A DNA stretch of 64,000 bases, from contig CAVQPS010000008.1 of assembly GCA_963714795.1 (NCBI GenBank), positions 550,980-614,979 on the forward strand. The letters are read 5' to 3'. Below are positions 44,565-53,896 of the stretch, piece after piece. The first letter of the stretch is position 1, and the number at the start of each line of letters is the position of its first letter. This DNA is from DATIXJ01 sp963714795. Lineage in GTDB: Bacteria > Bacteroidota > Ignavibacteria > UBA10030 > SZUA-254. The notes beneath the pieces are model-generated. The model worked only from the letters and a program-made list of their open reading frames with translations. It was not told the origin of the DNA and searched no databases. The translations under genes were made by a program, and so were the position numbers.

Positions 44565-46838
44565 TTAAATTCGAATCAAGTATTGAAATTTAATAAAGTA
44601 TTCGCGTGATGTCGTCTGCGTTCCGAAGGGATCTCCAAAATCCGTCAGATTGTCTGTTGAACCGGCATAAAAAATAGTGTAGGGGTTTAGTTTATAACTG
44701 AGAAGCGGATAAATCTCGATGTCGTTTCCGAACTCATCATACTGTCCGATAACGCGCAGGAAAATTTCTTTCGTGAACTGATATATTGTCGTGATGCGGG
44801 CGATATAGCCGTCATAAAAAAGTTGATCGCCGGTAAGATTCAAAAGCCGCGCGCGTTCGTAGGAAAAATCGACCTCTAACTGTGAAGTGGGTCTCACTTG
44901 GGCACTAAGTGTGATGTTGTGTCCTCTCCCCAGATCCACCGGATCGGTCCGTTTGATGAATCTTCCGAATGATCCATCGAACGAAAGTGTGAGGATACTT
45001 GCCGGACGGGAATTGATGGTTATTTCGGTTCTGTTGATGCGGTCGAACTGAACTTCGTGATACAATTCATCGTTGACGGCAAAATAAGTGATGTTCACAT
45101 TGGTCTGGCTTTTCAATTGCAGGTAGAGATCGGGCAATGCCCATTTTTCTTTCCGGATCCCGTCGTAATTATAATGGAGGCCTGTGTTGAGCGAGAGCGA
45201 CCATTGGTCGAGAAGTGCGCTGTTCGGATAAAAAGTGTATTGTTGATTGAGGATTGCCGTGCGTAAATCATTGTTGGGAACATATCCGTCCTGCGCCTGG
45301 AACGTTGGAGACTTGTCAAGATATTGGAGACTAAAACTGTAATCCCGGGCGTTGCGCTGTAAACTCAGCTCGGCAGAGCTTCCTCCATATTGTTCGCCGT
45401 CGAATGACGCGTCATTCCCCGTGCTGCCGAACGTCCGGGTGCTGGAAAATATGGTTGTGTCGTTTACTTCCTTCGTGTCGGAATAGAATAGTTCACCGTT
45501 AAAATACCAATTTTCCAAGAACTTATAATTCCAGTCGACTCCGCCCAGATAGTTGTGCGCCGATTCGCCGGTATTCCGCGTGATGACCATACCACCGAGA
45601 AAATTCTCCTTCCCGAAATCATATCGTACGCGCGCCACATTTGAAACCGAACTCAGATTCGTAGCAATGTAGTCACTCGTTTCTTCCCCGGGAATAATGA
45701 ATGGCGTGTTCCGATCGGATGCTGTAAGATATGCGAATGAAAGGGATCCGGCTTTCCCGATCACACGAGTTGCAAACAGAGGGTTATTGATGGTGCGAGA
45801 GTAGTATGTTTGTGTGTTATTCTGGAATAAATCTGCTCCAAGCAGAAAGAACGGGCGCTTTTCAGGATAGAACAGTGCGAAGTTCGAGTTCACACTTATT
45901 TGCGTTGCATCCGATTCAACCTGACTAAAATCGGGATTGATCACACCCTCGACGGCAAAGTCGGCCGTCGGAGCATAGCCGATACCGCCGCCAACACGTC
46001 CGGTTAATTTGCCGTTCTCAAACCCGGAACCGGGATTACTTTGATCGTTGAGCGAGCCATTTTGCTGTCCAAGAAAATAAGGCAACAAATCAATGGATGA
46101 TGCCGAATTTTGAATATCTCGAATGCCTTCGATGATGCCTGCCTGGCATGGGAGACACGGATTATTTCGGTCCGATTTATCCCATGCAATTTGGACTCGG
46201 CTGGCTCGCGGATAGTTTCTTATGAATTCTACAACCCATCGTTGGTCGGGCTTCGATGGAAATCGAAGACTTTTGAAAGGCACCGCCATCTCCGCTGTCC
46301 AACCGGTTGAATCAAGCGAAGCGGCAGATTCCCATTGCGCATCGAATCTGTCATCTTCATTGTTACCGGTTCGCAAAAGATCCGCCTGGACACCGTAAGG
46401 ATTTACAAGGAACTCATACGAGCGTTGATAATCGCCATACGTATCGAGAACGACGAGAACCCAATCGTCGTCCCACGGTTTGTCGCGGTCGGTAAGATGA
46501 GCACGGATCTCGTCCGGATGAGTGTCTTTGCAATCAAAGCCAAAGTACACATATTGATCGTTATAAACAACGCGGACGGTTGTTTGTTGGGTGGCCGGTG
46601 TATTTTCTCCCGGAGTAACTTCGTACTGAAGTGACACCGGTTGGGCGAGCATCCAGTTCGGATCATCAAGTTTCCCGGATAATTCGATTTTGCCCGATGT
46701 TCTTGCGGCAACGACGGTTAATTTTGTGGTATCTAAGGAATCAGCGGCAATAGTTTTTCCGGATTCCATTGTTGCAATGATCAAAAAGAAACTCAAAATC
46801 CGAAGGAAAATTATTGTTCGCATATTTTTCGCGTTCAT
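44565..46838 (-). CDS. DUF5916 outer-membrane protein with CBM9-like N-terminus
   Basis: 757 residues from ATG 46838 (an in-frame ATG at 46823 is possible; the open frame reaches 46910). A signal peptide is followed at ~45-230 by a family-9 carbohydrate-binding-like domain ('KIELSGKLDDPNWMLAQPVS', 'TVRVVYNDQYVYFGFDCKD', 'GWTAEMAVPFKSLRF'). The remaining ~520 residues are DUF5916: 'NPDFSQVESDATQISVN', 'FALFYPEKRPFFLLGADLF', then many amphipathic strands of an outer-membrane barrel. The two Cys in 'NNPCLPCQAG' may form a disulfide. The family is frequent in FCB genomes; its role is unproven, possibly glycan-linked uptake or surface display. Confidence 0.88.
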   Translation of the reverse strand: MNAKNMRTIIFLRILSFFLIIATMESGKTIAADSLDTTKLTVVAARTSGKIELSGKLDDPNWMLAQPVSLQYEVTPGENTPATQQTTVRVVYNDQYVYFGFDCKDTHPDEIRAHLTDRDKPWDDDWVLVVLDTYGDYQRSYEFLVNPYGVQADLLRTGNNEDDRFDAQWESAASLDSTGWTAEMAVPFKSLRFPSKPDQRWVVEFIRNYPRASRVQIAWDKSDRNNPCLPCQAGIIEGIRDIQNSASSIDLLPYFLGQQNGSLNDQSNPGSGFENGKLTGRVGGGIGYAPTADFAVEGVINPDFSQVESDATQISVNSNFALFYPEKRPFFLLGADLFQNNTQTYYSRTINNPLFATRVIGKAGSLSFAYLTASDRNTPFIIPGEETSDYIATNLSSVSNVARVRYDFGKENFLGGMVITRNTGESAHNYLGGVDWNYKFLENWYFNGELFYSDTKEVNDTTIFSSTRTFGSTGNDASFDGEQYGGSSAELSLQRNARDYSFSLQYLDKSPTFQAQDGYVPNNDLRTAILNQQYTFYPNSALLDQWSLSLNTGLHYNYDGIRKEKWALPDLYLQLKSQTNVNITYFAVNDELYHEVQFDRINRTEITINSRPASILTLSFDGSFGRFIKRTDPVDLGRGHNITLSAQVRPTSQLEVDFSYERARLLNLTGDQLFYDGYIARITTIYQFTKEIFLRVIGQYDEFGNDIEIYPLLSYKLNPYTIFYAGSTDNLTDFGDPFGTQTTSREYFIKFQYLIRI

Positions 46839-46993
46839 AGTCGTTAAGATATATTGATGTACTACGTTAAACTCTGCCCTTTTGTTGCGTTTCGATGGTA
46901 TTAAAACCATCTTGAGAGCGGGATCAATGAAAGGAGTTGTACCGTTGGATAACGTTTTTCGAGGGATACAAAACTAATCTTTTCATCCAACCG

Positions 46994-48136
46994 TTAGTCC
47001 CTTGTCTTTTCAACTGTATATGAAAGGAGGGAAGGAAATATCGAGAGAACAAGACTGCTTGCCGTCTTTCCGGGTCTTGAAAAGAGCAATTGCTGAATGG
47101 TCTTTGCGATGATAATGCGTTTCCGGAAAGCTGAACTCCATTGTGTATCGTAACTGTACAAGATATCATCGGTGCTCAGTTTCTGGTTACGACCTTCTTC
47201 CAAAACTTCAGCAAGCATTTTTGCGCTTTCCATTGCCATGCCGATACCGTCGCCTGCGAGAGGTGCTATGACCTGGGCGGTATCGCCGATCATGAACATG
47301 CCGTTTACAATTCTTGGTTTCGTTCCAAAATAGATATCGGCTGTTCCGTAAATCGGAAAGGATGATAGTTTCTCCATACCCTCATCCGATATGATATTGG
47401 CGAAGTGACGATTGGATTTTACTAGTTCATGAATTTGGGTGCGGGGCTGACGATTGATAGCCGACTTATCAGCAAGAAAACAAAGCGTAACGGTATTATC
47501 GTTGACCGTATTTGTACCGCAATACATCTTGTATCCAGTATAAATCTGAACCTCATGATCCGGCAAATTGTTCAGATATTTTTTTTGGATATGGAGTTTG
47601 ACTCCAATGAACCCTGATCTGCGATCCGGAAAATTTCTCCGCAGTGCCTTATTGAGGACATTGGACTTCCCGTATGCGCAGACGACAAACGGGCTTCTGA
47701 TTTGTGTTTGCCCTTCGGATCCGGCAAAAGTCAGTGTGTATCCATTTTCCAACTTGTCAACCCGCTCAACCGTCATCGGTTGGTATATTGCCGTACCCGA
47801 ACGACGTGCCTGATCAAGTAACATCGAATCGAACGCGCCCCGTTTCAAACCGTATGCCGTAAATTTCAGATCAGTAGCGAAGGATCGGGTTCCTTCGGGG
47901 CAAAATCGAAAAGTCGAAATCCGGTTTGGAAGGAGCGATTGAAATTCCGCGGTAAGATCGAGATCTTCTATGATCCGTATAACTTCTCTCGAAAGAAATT
48001 CACCGCATAATGTTTCCCGCGGGAATATATGTTTTTCTATGAGACATGTCCGGAATCCCTTTCGTGTAAGATATAATGACGCTGTAGATCCAGCCGGTCC
48101 TCCTCCAATGACGGCGACATCGTATTGGAATTCCAT
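46994..48136 (-). CDS. FAD-dependent oxidoreductase, geranylgeranyl-reductase-like (polyketide tailoring)
   Basis: 380 residues. N-terminal Rossmann fold 'DVAVIGGGPAGSTASLYLTR', then 'CLIEKHIFPRETLCGEF', matching the geranylgeranyl reductase/halogenase-like flavoprotein family, and the second FAD motif 'GMFMIGDTAQVIAPLAGDGI'. Its start codon shares one base with the methyltransferase stop (TAATG), so translation is probably coupled. With the type III polyketide synthase and methyltransferase upstream, it most likely oxidises or reduces the aromatic polyketide or a quinone derived from it. Substrate not readable. Confidence 0.88.
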   Translation of the reverse strand: MEFQYDVAVIGGGPAGSTASLYLTRKGFRTCLIEKHIFPRETLCGEFLSREVIRIIEDLDLTAEFQSLLPNRISTFRFCPEGTRSFATDLKFTAYGLKRGAFDSMLLDQARRSGTAIYQPMTVERVDKLENGYTLTFAGSEGQTQIRSPFVVCAYGKSNVLNKALRRNFPDRRSGFIGVKLHIQKKYLNNLPDHEVQIYTGYKMYCGTNTVNDNTVTLCFLADKSAINRQPRTQIHELVKSNRHFANIISDEGMEKLSSFPIYGTADIYFGTKPRIVNGMFMIGDTAQVIAPLAGDGIGMAMESAKMLAEVLEEGRNQKLSTDDILYSYDTQWSSAFRKRIIIAKTIQQLLFSRPGKTASSLVLSIFPSLLSYTVEKTRD

Positions 48137-48789
48137 TACGAAATCTTCTCAATGCAGACCAACCACCGGAAAGCCCACCTCCGGCGTATGCTGATGGAAA
48201 CGGATGAAAGCGTTGAAAACAATTGTTGGAGTTCTTTCTTTGTGAATCCTTTGGACACGGAAAGCGGACCGTCATGTTTTACCATGTCGCTTTGCGAGAA
48301 CAATCGTGTCAACAGTGTAATGCCGAGATATGCAAAAACAGAACGGCGCAAGTCGTTGATAACGATCCCATACCGTGCAACGGCCAGGAGAGATCGAACG
48401 ATTTCATCGAGTTGGCTTTCCGTAAAATGATGAAGGAAAAGCGAAGCGTGAACAATATCAAATGAACGGTCATGAAAAGGAAGTTCAAGAACGGATCCCC
48501 GGACAACATGCAGAGATGGGTGTATTCTTGCCGCATATTCGCACACGCTTTGATTCAAATCGAGTGCTGTAATCTTCGCATTGGTTCGAATTGATGAAAC
48601 TACATTGACGAGATCTCCGCCTCCTGCACCGACATCTAAAATCGTTAATGTTTTTGTTTGAGGAATTCGTTGTGCAAGAATTCGTATGCCCTGGAGTGAT
48701 GTTGTAAATCCTCCAAGCTTCGAATTTATCGTCGTCAGTTCCCGAAGTGTCCGGTCCAGAGGTTCACCCTGGATTGACATATCATCCAT
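48136..48789 (-). CDS. Class I SAM-dependent methyltransferase (polyketide tailoring)
   Basis: 217 residues from ATG 48789, chosen for GGAG nine bases upstream; the longer frame overlaps the PKS gene. SAM motifs: 'LTILDVGAGGGDLVNVVSSI' (motif I, ~55), 'KITALDLNQSVCEYA', and 'FDIVHASLFLHHFTESQLDE' (post-motif II), as in UbiE/menaquinone-like methyltransferases. Middle gene of the three-gene polyketide operon; it probably O- or C-methylates the resorcinol-, pyrone- or naphthol-type product. Confidence 0.85.
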   Translation of the reverse strand: MDDMSIQGEPLDRTLRELTTINSKLGGFTTSLQGIRILAQRIPQTKTLTILDVGAGGGDLVNVVSSIRTNAKITALDLNQSVCEYAARIHPSLHVVRGSVLELPFHDRSFDIVHASLFLHHFTESQLDEIVRSLLAVARYGIVINDLRRSVFAYLGITLLTRLFSQSDMVKHDGPLSVSKGFTKKELQQLFSTLSSVSISIRRRWAFRWLVCIEKIS

Positions 48790-48821
48790 GATTTCTTTCT
48801 CCGGGCTGCGTCTATAAAACA

Positions 48822-49910
48822 CTAAGCGCCTTTCATGAAAGCAATTTCCATGCTCAAACCGGGACCAAAGGCAATCGCGCAAACATATTCATCTTTATCT
48901 ATCGTTCGTGTGGCAAGGAGTTCTTTCAGGACAAACAGAATGGAAACGGAAGACATATTGCCAAAATTCTTCAATACCGTCCGCGAAGGAAGCATTTCTT
49001 CGTCGCTGATTTTCAATCCATTTTGCAGCGCATCTAAGATTGCCTTACCTCCCGGATGCAGCACCCAATGACGGATCGCGGTTCGATGAATTCCCAATTG
49101 TGCAAGAAGATTTTGAATGACCGGAACTGCCTCTTCCGAAATGATTCGAGGCAGTTCGGATGAGAGCGTCATTTCGAATCCGGTATTTCCGATTTTCCAG
49201 CCCATCAAGTGATCGGAATTGGAAAACAGGTGTGAATGTGTACTGATCAATTGCAGTCGTGGTCTGAACGATGATTGTTTGGAAAACAATGCAGCGGCAC
49301 ATCCGTCGGCAAAAATCATATTTGCAAGAATATTGTCACGGGTAGGTTCCGTTTGCAAATGAAGACTACAGAGTTCTACGGCAACCAGAAGTGTAGTACT
49401 TTTATTCTGCTCTGCAGCACGTAGTGATTCAAGCACTGTAGTAAATCCGACAAGAGCTGCTGCACATCCCATGAATCCAATATGCGTGCGCTGAATATCC
49501 GCAGGAAAGTTAAATTCTTTTGCCAGATAGGCGTCGATTCCCGGGGCGTAAAATCCCGTACACGAAACGGTAATGATCCGATGGATAGAAGATGGGTCGC
49601 TTTGTGTATCATCGAGGAGCCGGGTCACGGCTTCTTTGGTTAAAATTTTTGTCCAGTGTTCATATTCTGACATCCGGGTTTTCGTGTCGGGTTTCTTTGC
49701 ATTATCTTCAACGGAATAAAATTTTTTGGCGGAATTGGATTCTGCATCCGGTATAACGATGTAGCGTGTATCAATACCGGAATGCTGTGAGGCAGCATCG
49801 ATGAGACGTGCAATCGCCGGACGATCAGCCATCCGGGTTTTTAATTCTTCAGCCGCTTTACCCTGATTGACTTTGTACGGCGGTGAAGCCGTTGTGATAT
49901 GGATAAGCAT
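48822..49910 (-). CDS. Type III polyketide synthase (chalcone/stilbene synthase-like)
   Basis: 362 residues from ATG 49910; the frame extends to 50063 but that extension is not conserved in character. The catalytic triad is complete: Cys117 in 'TVSCTGFYAPG', His285 in 'HWVLHPGGKAIL', Asn318 in 'LKNFGNMSS'. 'AIAFGPGLSMEIAF' at the end is the usual C-terminal GFGPG-like loop (here AFGPG). The enzyme extends an acyl starter with malonyl-CoA and cyclises it in one site, in the cytoplasm. It heads an operon with a methyltransferase (32-bp gap) and an FAD enzyme. Typical products are alkylresorcinols, alkylpyrones or naphthols; which one is not decidable. Confidence 0.93.
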   Translation of the reverse strand: MLIHITTASPPYKVNQGKAAEELKTRMADRPAIARLIDAASQHSGIDTRYIVIPDAESNSAKKFYSVEDNAKKPDTKTRMSEYEHWTKILTKEAVTRLLDDTQSDPSSIHRIITVSCTGFYAPGIDAYLAKEFNFPADIQRTHIGFMGCAAALVGFTTVLESLRAAEQNKSTTLLVAVELCSLHLQTEPTRDNILANMIFADGCAAALFSKQSSFRPRLQLISTHSHLFSNSDHLMGWKIGNTGFEMTLSSELPRIISEEAVPVIQNLLAQLGIHRTAIRHWVLHPGGKAILDALQNGLKISDEEMLPSRTVLKNFGNMSSVSILFVLKELLATRTIDKDEYVCAIAFGPGLSMEIAFMKGA

Positions 49911-50502
49911 TGAGGTTTCCCCGAGTTGTGTATGTACCGATAATCGTACGGATCGGTTTTGTATACTTTTTTTTACATTCAGAGTAAACAACAGGGAAAC
50001 ACTGATACCGGTTCCACGATGTGCATATCGGTCAGTCTGTTCATCCCCAAAAAGAATTTCCAAAATGAATAAGAAATATTATTTAAGCCGCAGTTTCTGA
50101 ATTGTTCCATCGTATTTCAGTCGGGTTTATAAATGTTATATCTGCATTATAGTGCGACGATACGAAATGCAGCAAACGGGGAATTAATTTATGGCGGAAT
50201 GGTTGATAAAATGAACGTCTAAGAATGCTCAGCGTTCGTGTATTGTGTTATGTAACGATTTTAACTAAAAAAATTTAGGAAAATAAAATTAAATTTCAAA
50301 GTGCTGTTTAGTTTAGAGATTGTAATTATTTATGTCTATTCCTTAAATTGAGCCTTCTTCAGTTTTCACTCATCGATGGCACTGCAGGTTCCACTTGATG
50401 GCCCGATATGTGTACTAAACAACATGAATTTTGAATTGCTCAAATTGGATCAAATGCTAAAATTAATTGCAATTCCATTTACTACAAAAAAAGGGCAGGT
50501 CA
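49911..50502. other. Intergenic region upstream of the polyketide operon
   Basis: About 590 bp, AT-rich, between the polyketide synthase start and the anti-sigma gene stop (both minus strand). It must contain the PKS promoter; on the minus strand a TTGTTT and a TATACAAA lie ~20 bp apart (around 49960-49992), spaced too widely to be convincing. No hairpin terminator with poly-T was seen after the anti-sigma gene apart from A/T runs near 50485. No coding potential. Confidence 0.4.
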
Positions 50503-51261
50503 TTACCGCGGATTTTGAATTGCCTGCGCAAACTCTTCCAGTTCGTAAAGGGTAATGTCTGATACAGCCCAATAGGTCATGTCAGATTTCTCCCAACGAA
50601 TGAGATTATAACCTTGCCGCGTCCATGTTTTCTCGCCGGTATTTGAGTCGGATGCTGATAACCAAATGTATAAATTAATGAAATGCTTCCGACGCTGATA
50701 TACCAATGCTGCGACAGGTTTGTTTCCAATATAATCAAGTCGTCCACCAACCAATGTAAATCCCTGCTGGACGAGATCCAATACTTGCGGCGAAAAATCC
50801 AATCTACCGTTGAACCATGGTTTGACGGTATGTTGATCGGAAGAGGGAACATCTGTCAAATGATTTGCCATCAATGAACGGACATGGCTGGAAATTAACT
50901 CCTGTGTCAATTGATCATCCGCAGAAGGAATCCTCATGATGGCAATGAGACTCAGGGAGATTATAATTGTAAGAGTTAAAGCAACGGCAAGACCCTGCCA
51001 AGACCATATTGGAGCGCGCGGGAAGAATCTTACTCCTTGGGTCTTAGAAAGAGCCGACGAAACTCGTCTACCCAGACTTGCCGGAGCCTCATAATAGAGA
51101 GAGCCTCCGCTCATTGCTTTACGGAGTTTTTCCTTATTTTGAAGTTCTCGTGAACACTCTTGACAATCGCGGAGGTGTTGTTCAATCTCCAGAGTTCTCA
51201 CCAAGTCCAATTCCCCGTCAGCGTAGCCGTCCAACAATTTTTCAACTTCTTGACAATTCAA
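50503..51261 (-). CDS. Zinc-finger anti-sigma factor
   Basis: 252 residues. The N-terminal zf-HC2 anti-sigma domain has Cys3, His29, Cys33, Cys36 ('EQHLRDCQECSREL'). One membrane helix at ~88-109 ('LAVALTLTIIISLSLIAIM') anchors it in the inner membrane, and a ~140-residue periplasmic domain follows ('VSSDIT'-type strands, 'GGRLDYIGNKPVAALVYQRR'), similar to the sensor part of transmembrane anti-sigma factors. Its start overlaps the sigma factor stop by 4 bases (ATGA), the classical arrangement, so it should sequester the adjacent ECF sigma. Confidence 0.93.
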   Translation of the reverse strand: MNCQEVEKLLDGYADGELDLVRTLEIEQHLRDCQECSRELQNKEKLRKAMSGGSLYYEAPASLGRRVSSALSKTQGVRFFPRAPIWSWQGLAVALTLTIIISLSLIAIMRIPSADDQLTQELISSHVRSLMANHLTDVPSSDQHTVKPWFNGRLDFSPQVLDLVQQGFTLVGGRLDYIGNKPVAALVYQRRKHFINLYIWLSASDSNTGEKTWTRQGYNLIRWEKSDMTYWAVSDITLYELEEFAQAIQNPR

Positions 51262-51800
51262 TTTTCTTTCTCCCCGTGTCCTGTCAGCCTCTGCAGAAGT
51301 AGCTTCCGAGCGCGTGCCAGACGAGACATCACTGTACCTAATGGAACACTGACAATATCGGCGATTTCTTTGTATGAGAAGCCCTCCAACTCGCGTAAAA
51401 TGAGAACCTCACGGAACTCAACAGGAAGTTTTTCGAGAGCATTTTTTAGCATCTCGGCGTTGACATTTTCCAGCAACACTGTCTCGGGATTTGGAATTTC
51501 ATTTTCGCTTCCATGAAGCTCTTCATCGAAGACTGTCGACATTTTTTTCATCCTGTTCTGCCGTTGCCAAGTGTAACAGGTATTCCGAACAATTGTGAGT
51601 AGCCAAGCACGGCTATTCTCGCCCCGGAAACCTTCAAAGAACTTGTATGCTCGCAAGAACGATTCTTGCACAATATCTTCTGCATCTTGATCGTTATGAA
51701 TAAGCCACCGTGCCAGATTGTAGGCAGCATCCAGATGTGGTAAGATCGCTTGTTCAAAAGCCGAAGAATCCTGCCTATTTGAACCATAGTTTTTTAACAA
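51258..51800 (-). CDS. ECF-family RNA polymerase sigma factor
   Basis: 180 residues. Sigma region 2: 'HLDAAYNLARWLIHNDQDAE' and 'DIVQESFLRAYKFF'; region 4: 'LPVEFREVLILRELEGFSYK' and 'EIADIVSVPLGTVMSRLARA' with the HTH. The only possible start in this frame is TTG 51800, because a stop codon directly precedes it; this would make expression weak. It directs RNA polymerase to a stress regulon when released from the adjacent anti-sigma factor. It is divergent from the DoxX gene, a possible target. Confidence 0.93.
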   Translation of the reverse strand: MLKNYGSNRQDSSAFEQAILPHLDAAYNLARWLIHNDQDAEDIVQESFLRAYKFFEGFRGENSRAWLLTIVRNTCYTWQRQNRMKKMSTVFDEELHGSENEIPNPETVLLENVNAEMLKNALEKLPVEFREVLILRELEGFSYKEIADIVSVPLGTVMSRLARARKLLLQRLTGHGEKEN

Positions 51801-51901
51801 TCACTGCCTTTAAGTAAAGACTGAAGTTCGAACGATTTTATTCCCGGTGACAGAAAAGCTGGTCTGACGGGAATATTCATCAGAGATTGAAGGTCTGTAT
51901 T

Positions 51902-51932
51902 ATTGAGTGCAATATCGTAATCACGTATAAAA
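51902..51932 (+). promoter_or_regulatory. Predicted promoter of the DoxX gene
   Basis: TTGAGT (51902-51907), 17-bp spacer, TATAAAAT (51925-51932), 60 bp before ATG 51992. No ECF-type GGAAC-like -35 was recognised. Confidence 0.5.
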
Positions 51933-51991
51933 TAATCAAATCCCTGATAAGTATTACTTTCACTGCGTTTACCTTTATAAGGAGATATATT

Positions 51992-52498
51992 ATGAATGTG
52001 CAGAAAGTTCAGCAATGGTTTATTCATCCGCCAGAAAGTGCGCCAGCTTCGGTCATACTGCTTCGATTGATGGCTGGCGGCGTCTTCTTTTGGGAAGGAA
52101 TTCTGAAATTTGTATATACCAACCAAGGTGTAGGGCGATTTACAAAACTTGGTATCCCTTTCCCCGAGCCCACGGCTCATTTTGTAGCTGTGCTTGAGAT
52201 TGTGGGCGGTCTTCTGCTCGTTAGTGGATTCCTCACGCGGCTCATTGCTATCCCGTTCGTCATCGAAATGATAGTTGCGATCTTATCGACAAAAATATCT
52301 TTGTACCTCGGAACATCTCCACTTCCTCTTCCTTCTGTTCCACCTCAAGTTGGTATTTGGGCAGTATTGCATGAGGTACGTTCCGATTACGCACAGATAA
52401 TGACAGTGTTGTTCTTGCTTTTTGTTGGGCCGGGTCGGTGGTCTATTGATGCAATGCTTGCAAAAAAGCGACAAAAACAAATTACCGTCAACGCTTGA
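51992..52498 (+). CDS. DoxX-family membrane protein
   Basis: 168 residues from ATG 51992, which has a near-perfect AAGGAG Shine-Dalgarno. Four membrane helices with DoxX features: 'SVILLRLMAGGVFFWEGILK', 'FVAVLEIVGGLLLVSGFLTR', and a last helix 'IMTVLFLLFVGPGRWSID'. DoxX/DoxD-like proteins are small integral membrane proteins often linked to oxidative or sulfur stress; the exact activity is unsettled. It is divergent from the ECF sigma operon. Confidence 0.9.
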   Translation: MNVQKVQQWFIHPPESAPASVILLRLMAGGVFFWEGILKFVYTNQGVGRFTKLGIPFPEPTAHFVAVLEIVGGLLLVSGFLTRLIAIPFVIEMIVAILSTKISLYLGTSPLPLPSVPPQVGIWAVLHEVRSDYAQIMTVLFLLFVGPGRWSIDAMLAKKRQKQITVNA

Positions 52499-52638
52499 AT
52501 TCACAACCGGTAGTCCCTGTCGTGCGTATTTTATGCTGGCTGTTTTAACTGAACACCAAAGATTGAGACTTTCCCGTATTCTTGCTATCTTTATTCAAAG
52601 GAAGCATTACCTTCAATTTCAACACAAGGAGAATACGT

Positions 52639-52971
52639 ATGATAAAAATCTTCATTCCGTTTTTTATTTTATTCCTGTTATTTTTCTCCAGCATGCTTGC
52701 TGGTGAAATTTATGGCACCCTTCGTGAAGGCGGAAAAGCTGTGAGTAAGGGAATAAAAGTTGAAATTGTTACTCCGAAAAAAAGCTACACAACGCTAACG
52801 GACACTTACGGATCATATCGATTGTATGTTCTGGAGAAAGGGAAATGCACATTCAAGGTCTATTATAAAAATCAGACCCCTTCTTTTGATCTGTACTCTT
52901 ACGATAAATCCACACGGTACGATATGAGCCTTGAAACCAAAGACGGCAAGTATTCATTAAAGAGAAAATAA
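52639..52971 (+). CDS. Small secreted protein with carboxypeptidase-regulatory-like domain
   Basis: 110 residues from ATG 52639 (AAGGAGAA upstream). A signal peptide ends 'SSMLAG' (~residue 21). The mature protein is a single Ig-like CarbopepD_reg/Cna-B-type domain: 'GEIYGTLREGGKAVSKGIKV' and 'TLTDTYGSYRLYVLEKGKCT', ending in a basic tail. Such domains are structural or ligand-binding. Only two bases separate it from the next gene, so they are translated together. Confidence 0.75.
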   Translation: MIKIFIPFFILFLLFFSSMLAGEIYGTLREGGKAVSKGIKVEIVTPKKSYTTLTDTYGSYRLYVLEKGKCTFKVYYKNQTPSFDLYSYDKSTRYDMSLETKDGKYSLKRK

Positions 52972-52973
52972 TT

Positions 52974-53870
52974 ATGGAAAACACCGAGGAAACAAAACCA
53001 AGAAAAAAAGATAAATGGGAGATCGCTCAAGTTGTTCTTGAGCCAGTTGGTGGATTGCTCACTGCTCTGGCTGTTGCGGGTCTCGGATTTTTCGGATCAC
53101 GAGTCATTGAGCGGCAACAACAATTCGACTCCAATTTCCGTCTATATTCCGAGCTGATGAGTAAGCGTGAAGAATCTGAAAGTTCATTAAGGAAGGATAT
53201 GTTCAAGTCTATCATTGACTCATTCCTGAAACCTGGTATGCAAAATTCATCTCTCGATGCCCAGCTACTCAATATTGAACTCTTAGCGTCTAACTTCCAT
53301 GAATCGCTGAACCTTAAACCGCTCTTCCTCCAACTCGAGAGGTCAATTCTGGCGTTGAAAGACGGCGCTAAAAAGAGAGAACTATTCGACAGGCTGGAAC
53401 AGGTGGCACTTGATGTTTCCCGGAAACAAACTCTGAGTTTAGAAGAGGCCGGGGATAAGTTTGATAGACAGATTGATCTCGATAGCCTTAAGAATAATCC
53501 TGGAGGGTTGGTATTGGACGAAGATAGCATGGCTGTCGATAACATAAAACGTCTTTTCAGGATTGTAGTACTTGAAGCAGACCAACACACGAAGAACATC
53601 AAAGTCCGTCTCGAAGTCCGAACACTCAGCGATTCGTTACATGAAAATGATGTGCCCAATATAGCAGAGTTCTGGGTTGGTTTTTTCGATTTCCCCATGA
53701 TAGATAATACACGCCTCTCACACGATCAGCGGTGTGCAGTTGTTATGACTGATTTCGATGAACAAAGCGTCGATATCAGCATTCTTGATTTTCCCGGATC
53801 GCACGCAAGTTTGAGGGAAAAGCCGTACTTCGATGAAATCATTGAAAACCTTCGGAAGGAAAATCCTTAA
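52974..53870 (+). CDS. Hypothetical membrane-anchored protein
   Basis: 298 residues. A basic N-terminus is followed by one membrane helix (~25-45, 'GGLLTALAVAGLGFFGSRVI'), then a charged alpha-helical region with coiled-coil character (~46-160, 'ERQQQFDSNFRLYSELMSKR'), then a C-terminal beta-rich domain (~200-290, 'FWVGFFDFPMIDN', 'CAVVMTDFDEQSVDISIL'). I do not recognise a family. The pairing with a tiny secreted Ig-like protein two bases upstream suggests a two-component surface or signalling unit of unknown purpose. A terminator follows at 53971-54001. Confidence 0.7.
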   Translation: MENTEETKPRKKDKWEIAQVVLEPVGGLLTALAVAGLGFFGSRVIERQQQFDSNFRLYSELMSKREESESSLRKDMFKSIIDSFLKPGMQNSSLDAQLLNIELLASNFHESLNLKPLFLQLERSILALKDGAKKRELFDRLEQVALDVSRKQTLSLEEAGDKFDRQIDLDSLKNNPGGLVLDEDSMAVDNIKRLFRIVVLEADQHTKNIKVRLEVRTLSDSLHENDVPNIAEFWVGFFDFPMIDNTRLSHDQRCAVVMTDFDEQSVDISILDFPGSHASLREKPYFDEIIENLRKENP

Positions 53871-53896
53871 ATCAGCCCATCACAGCAAAAACGTCT

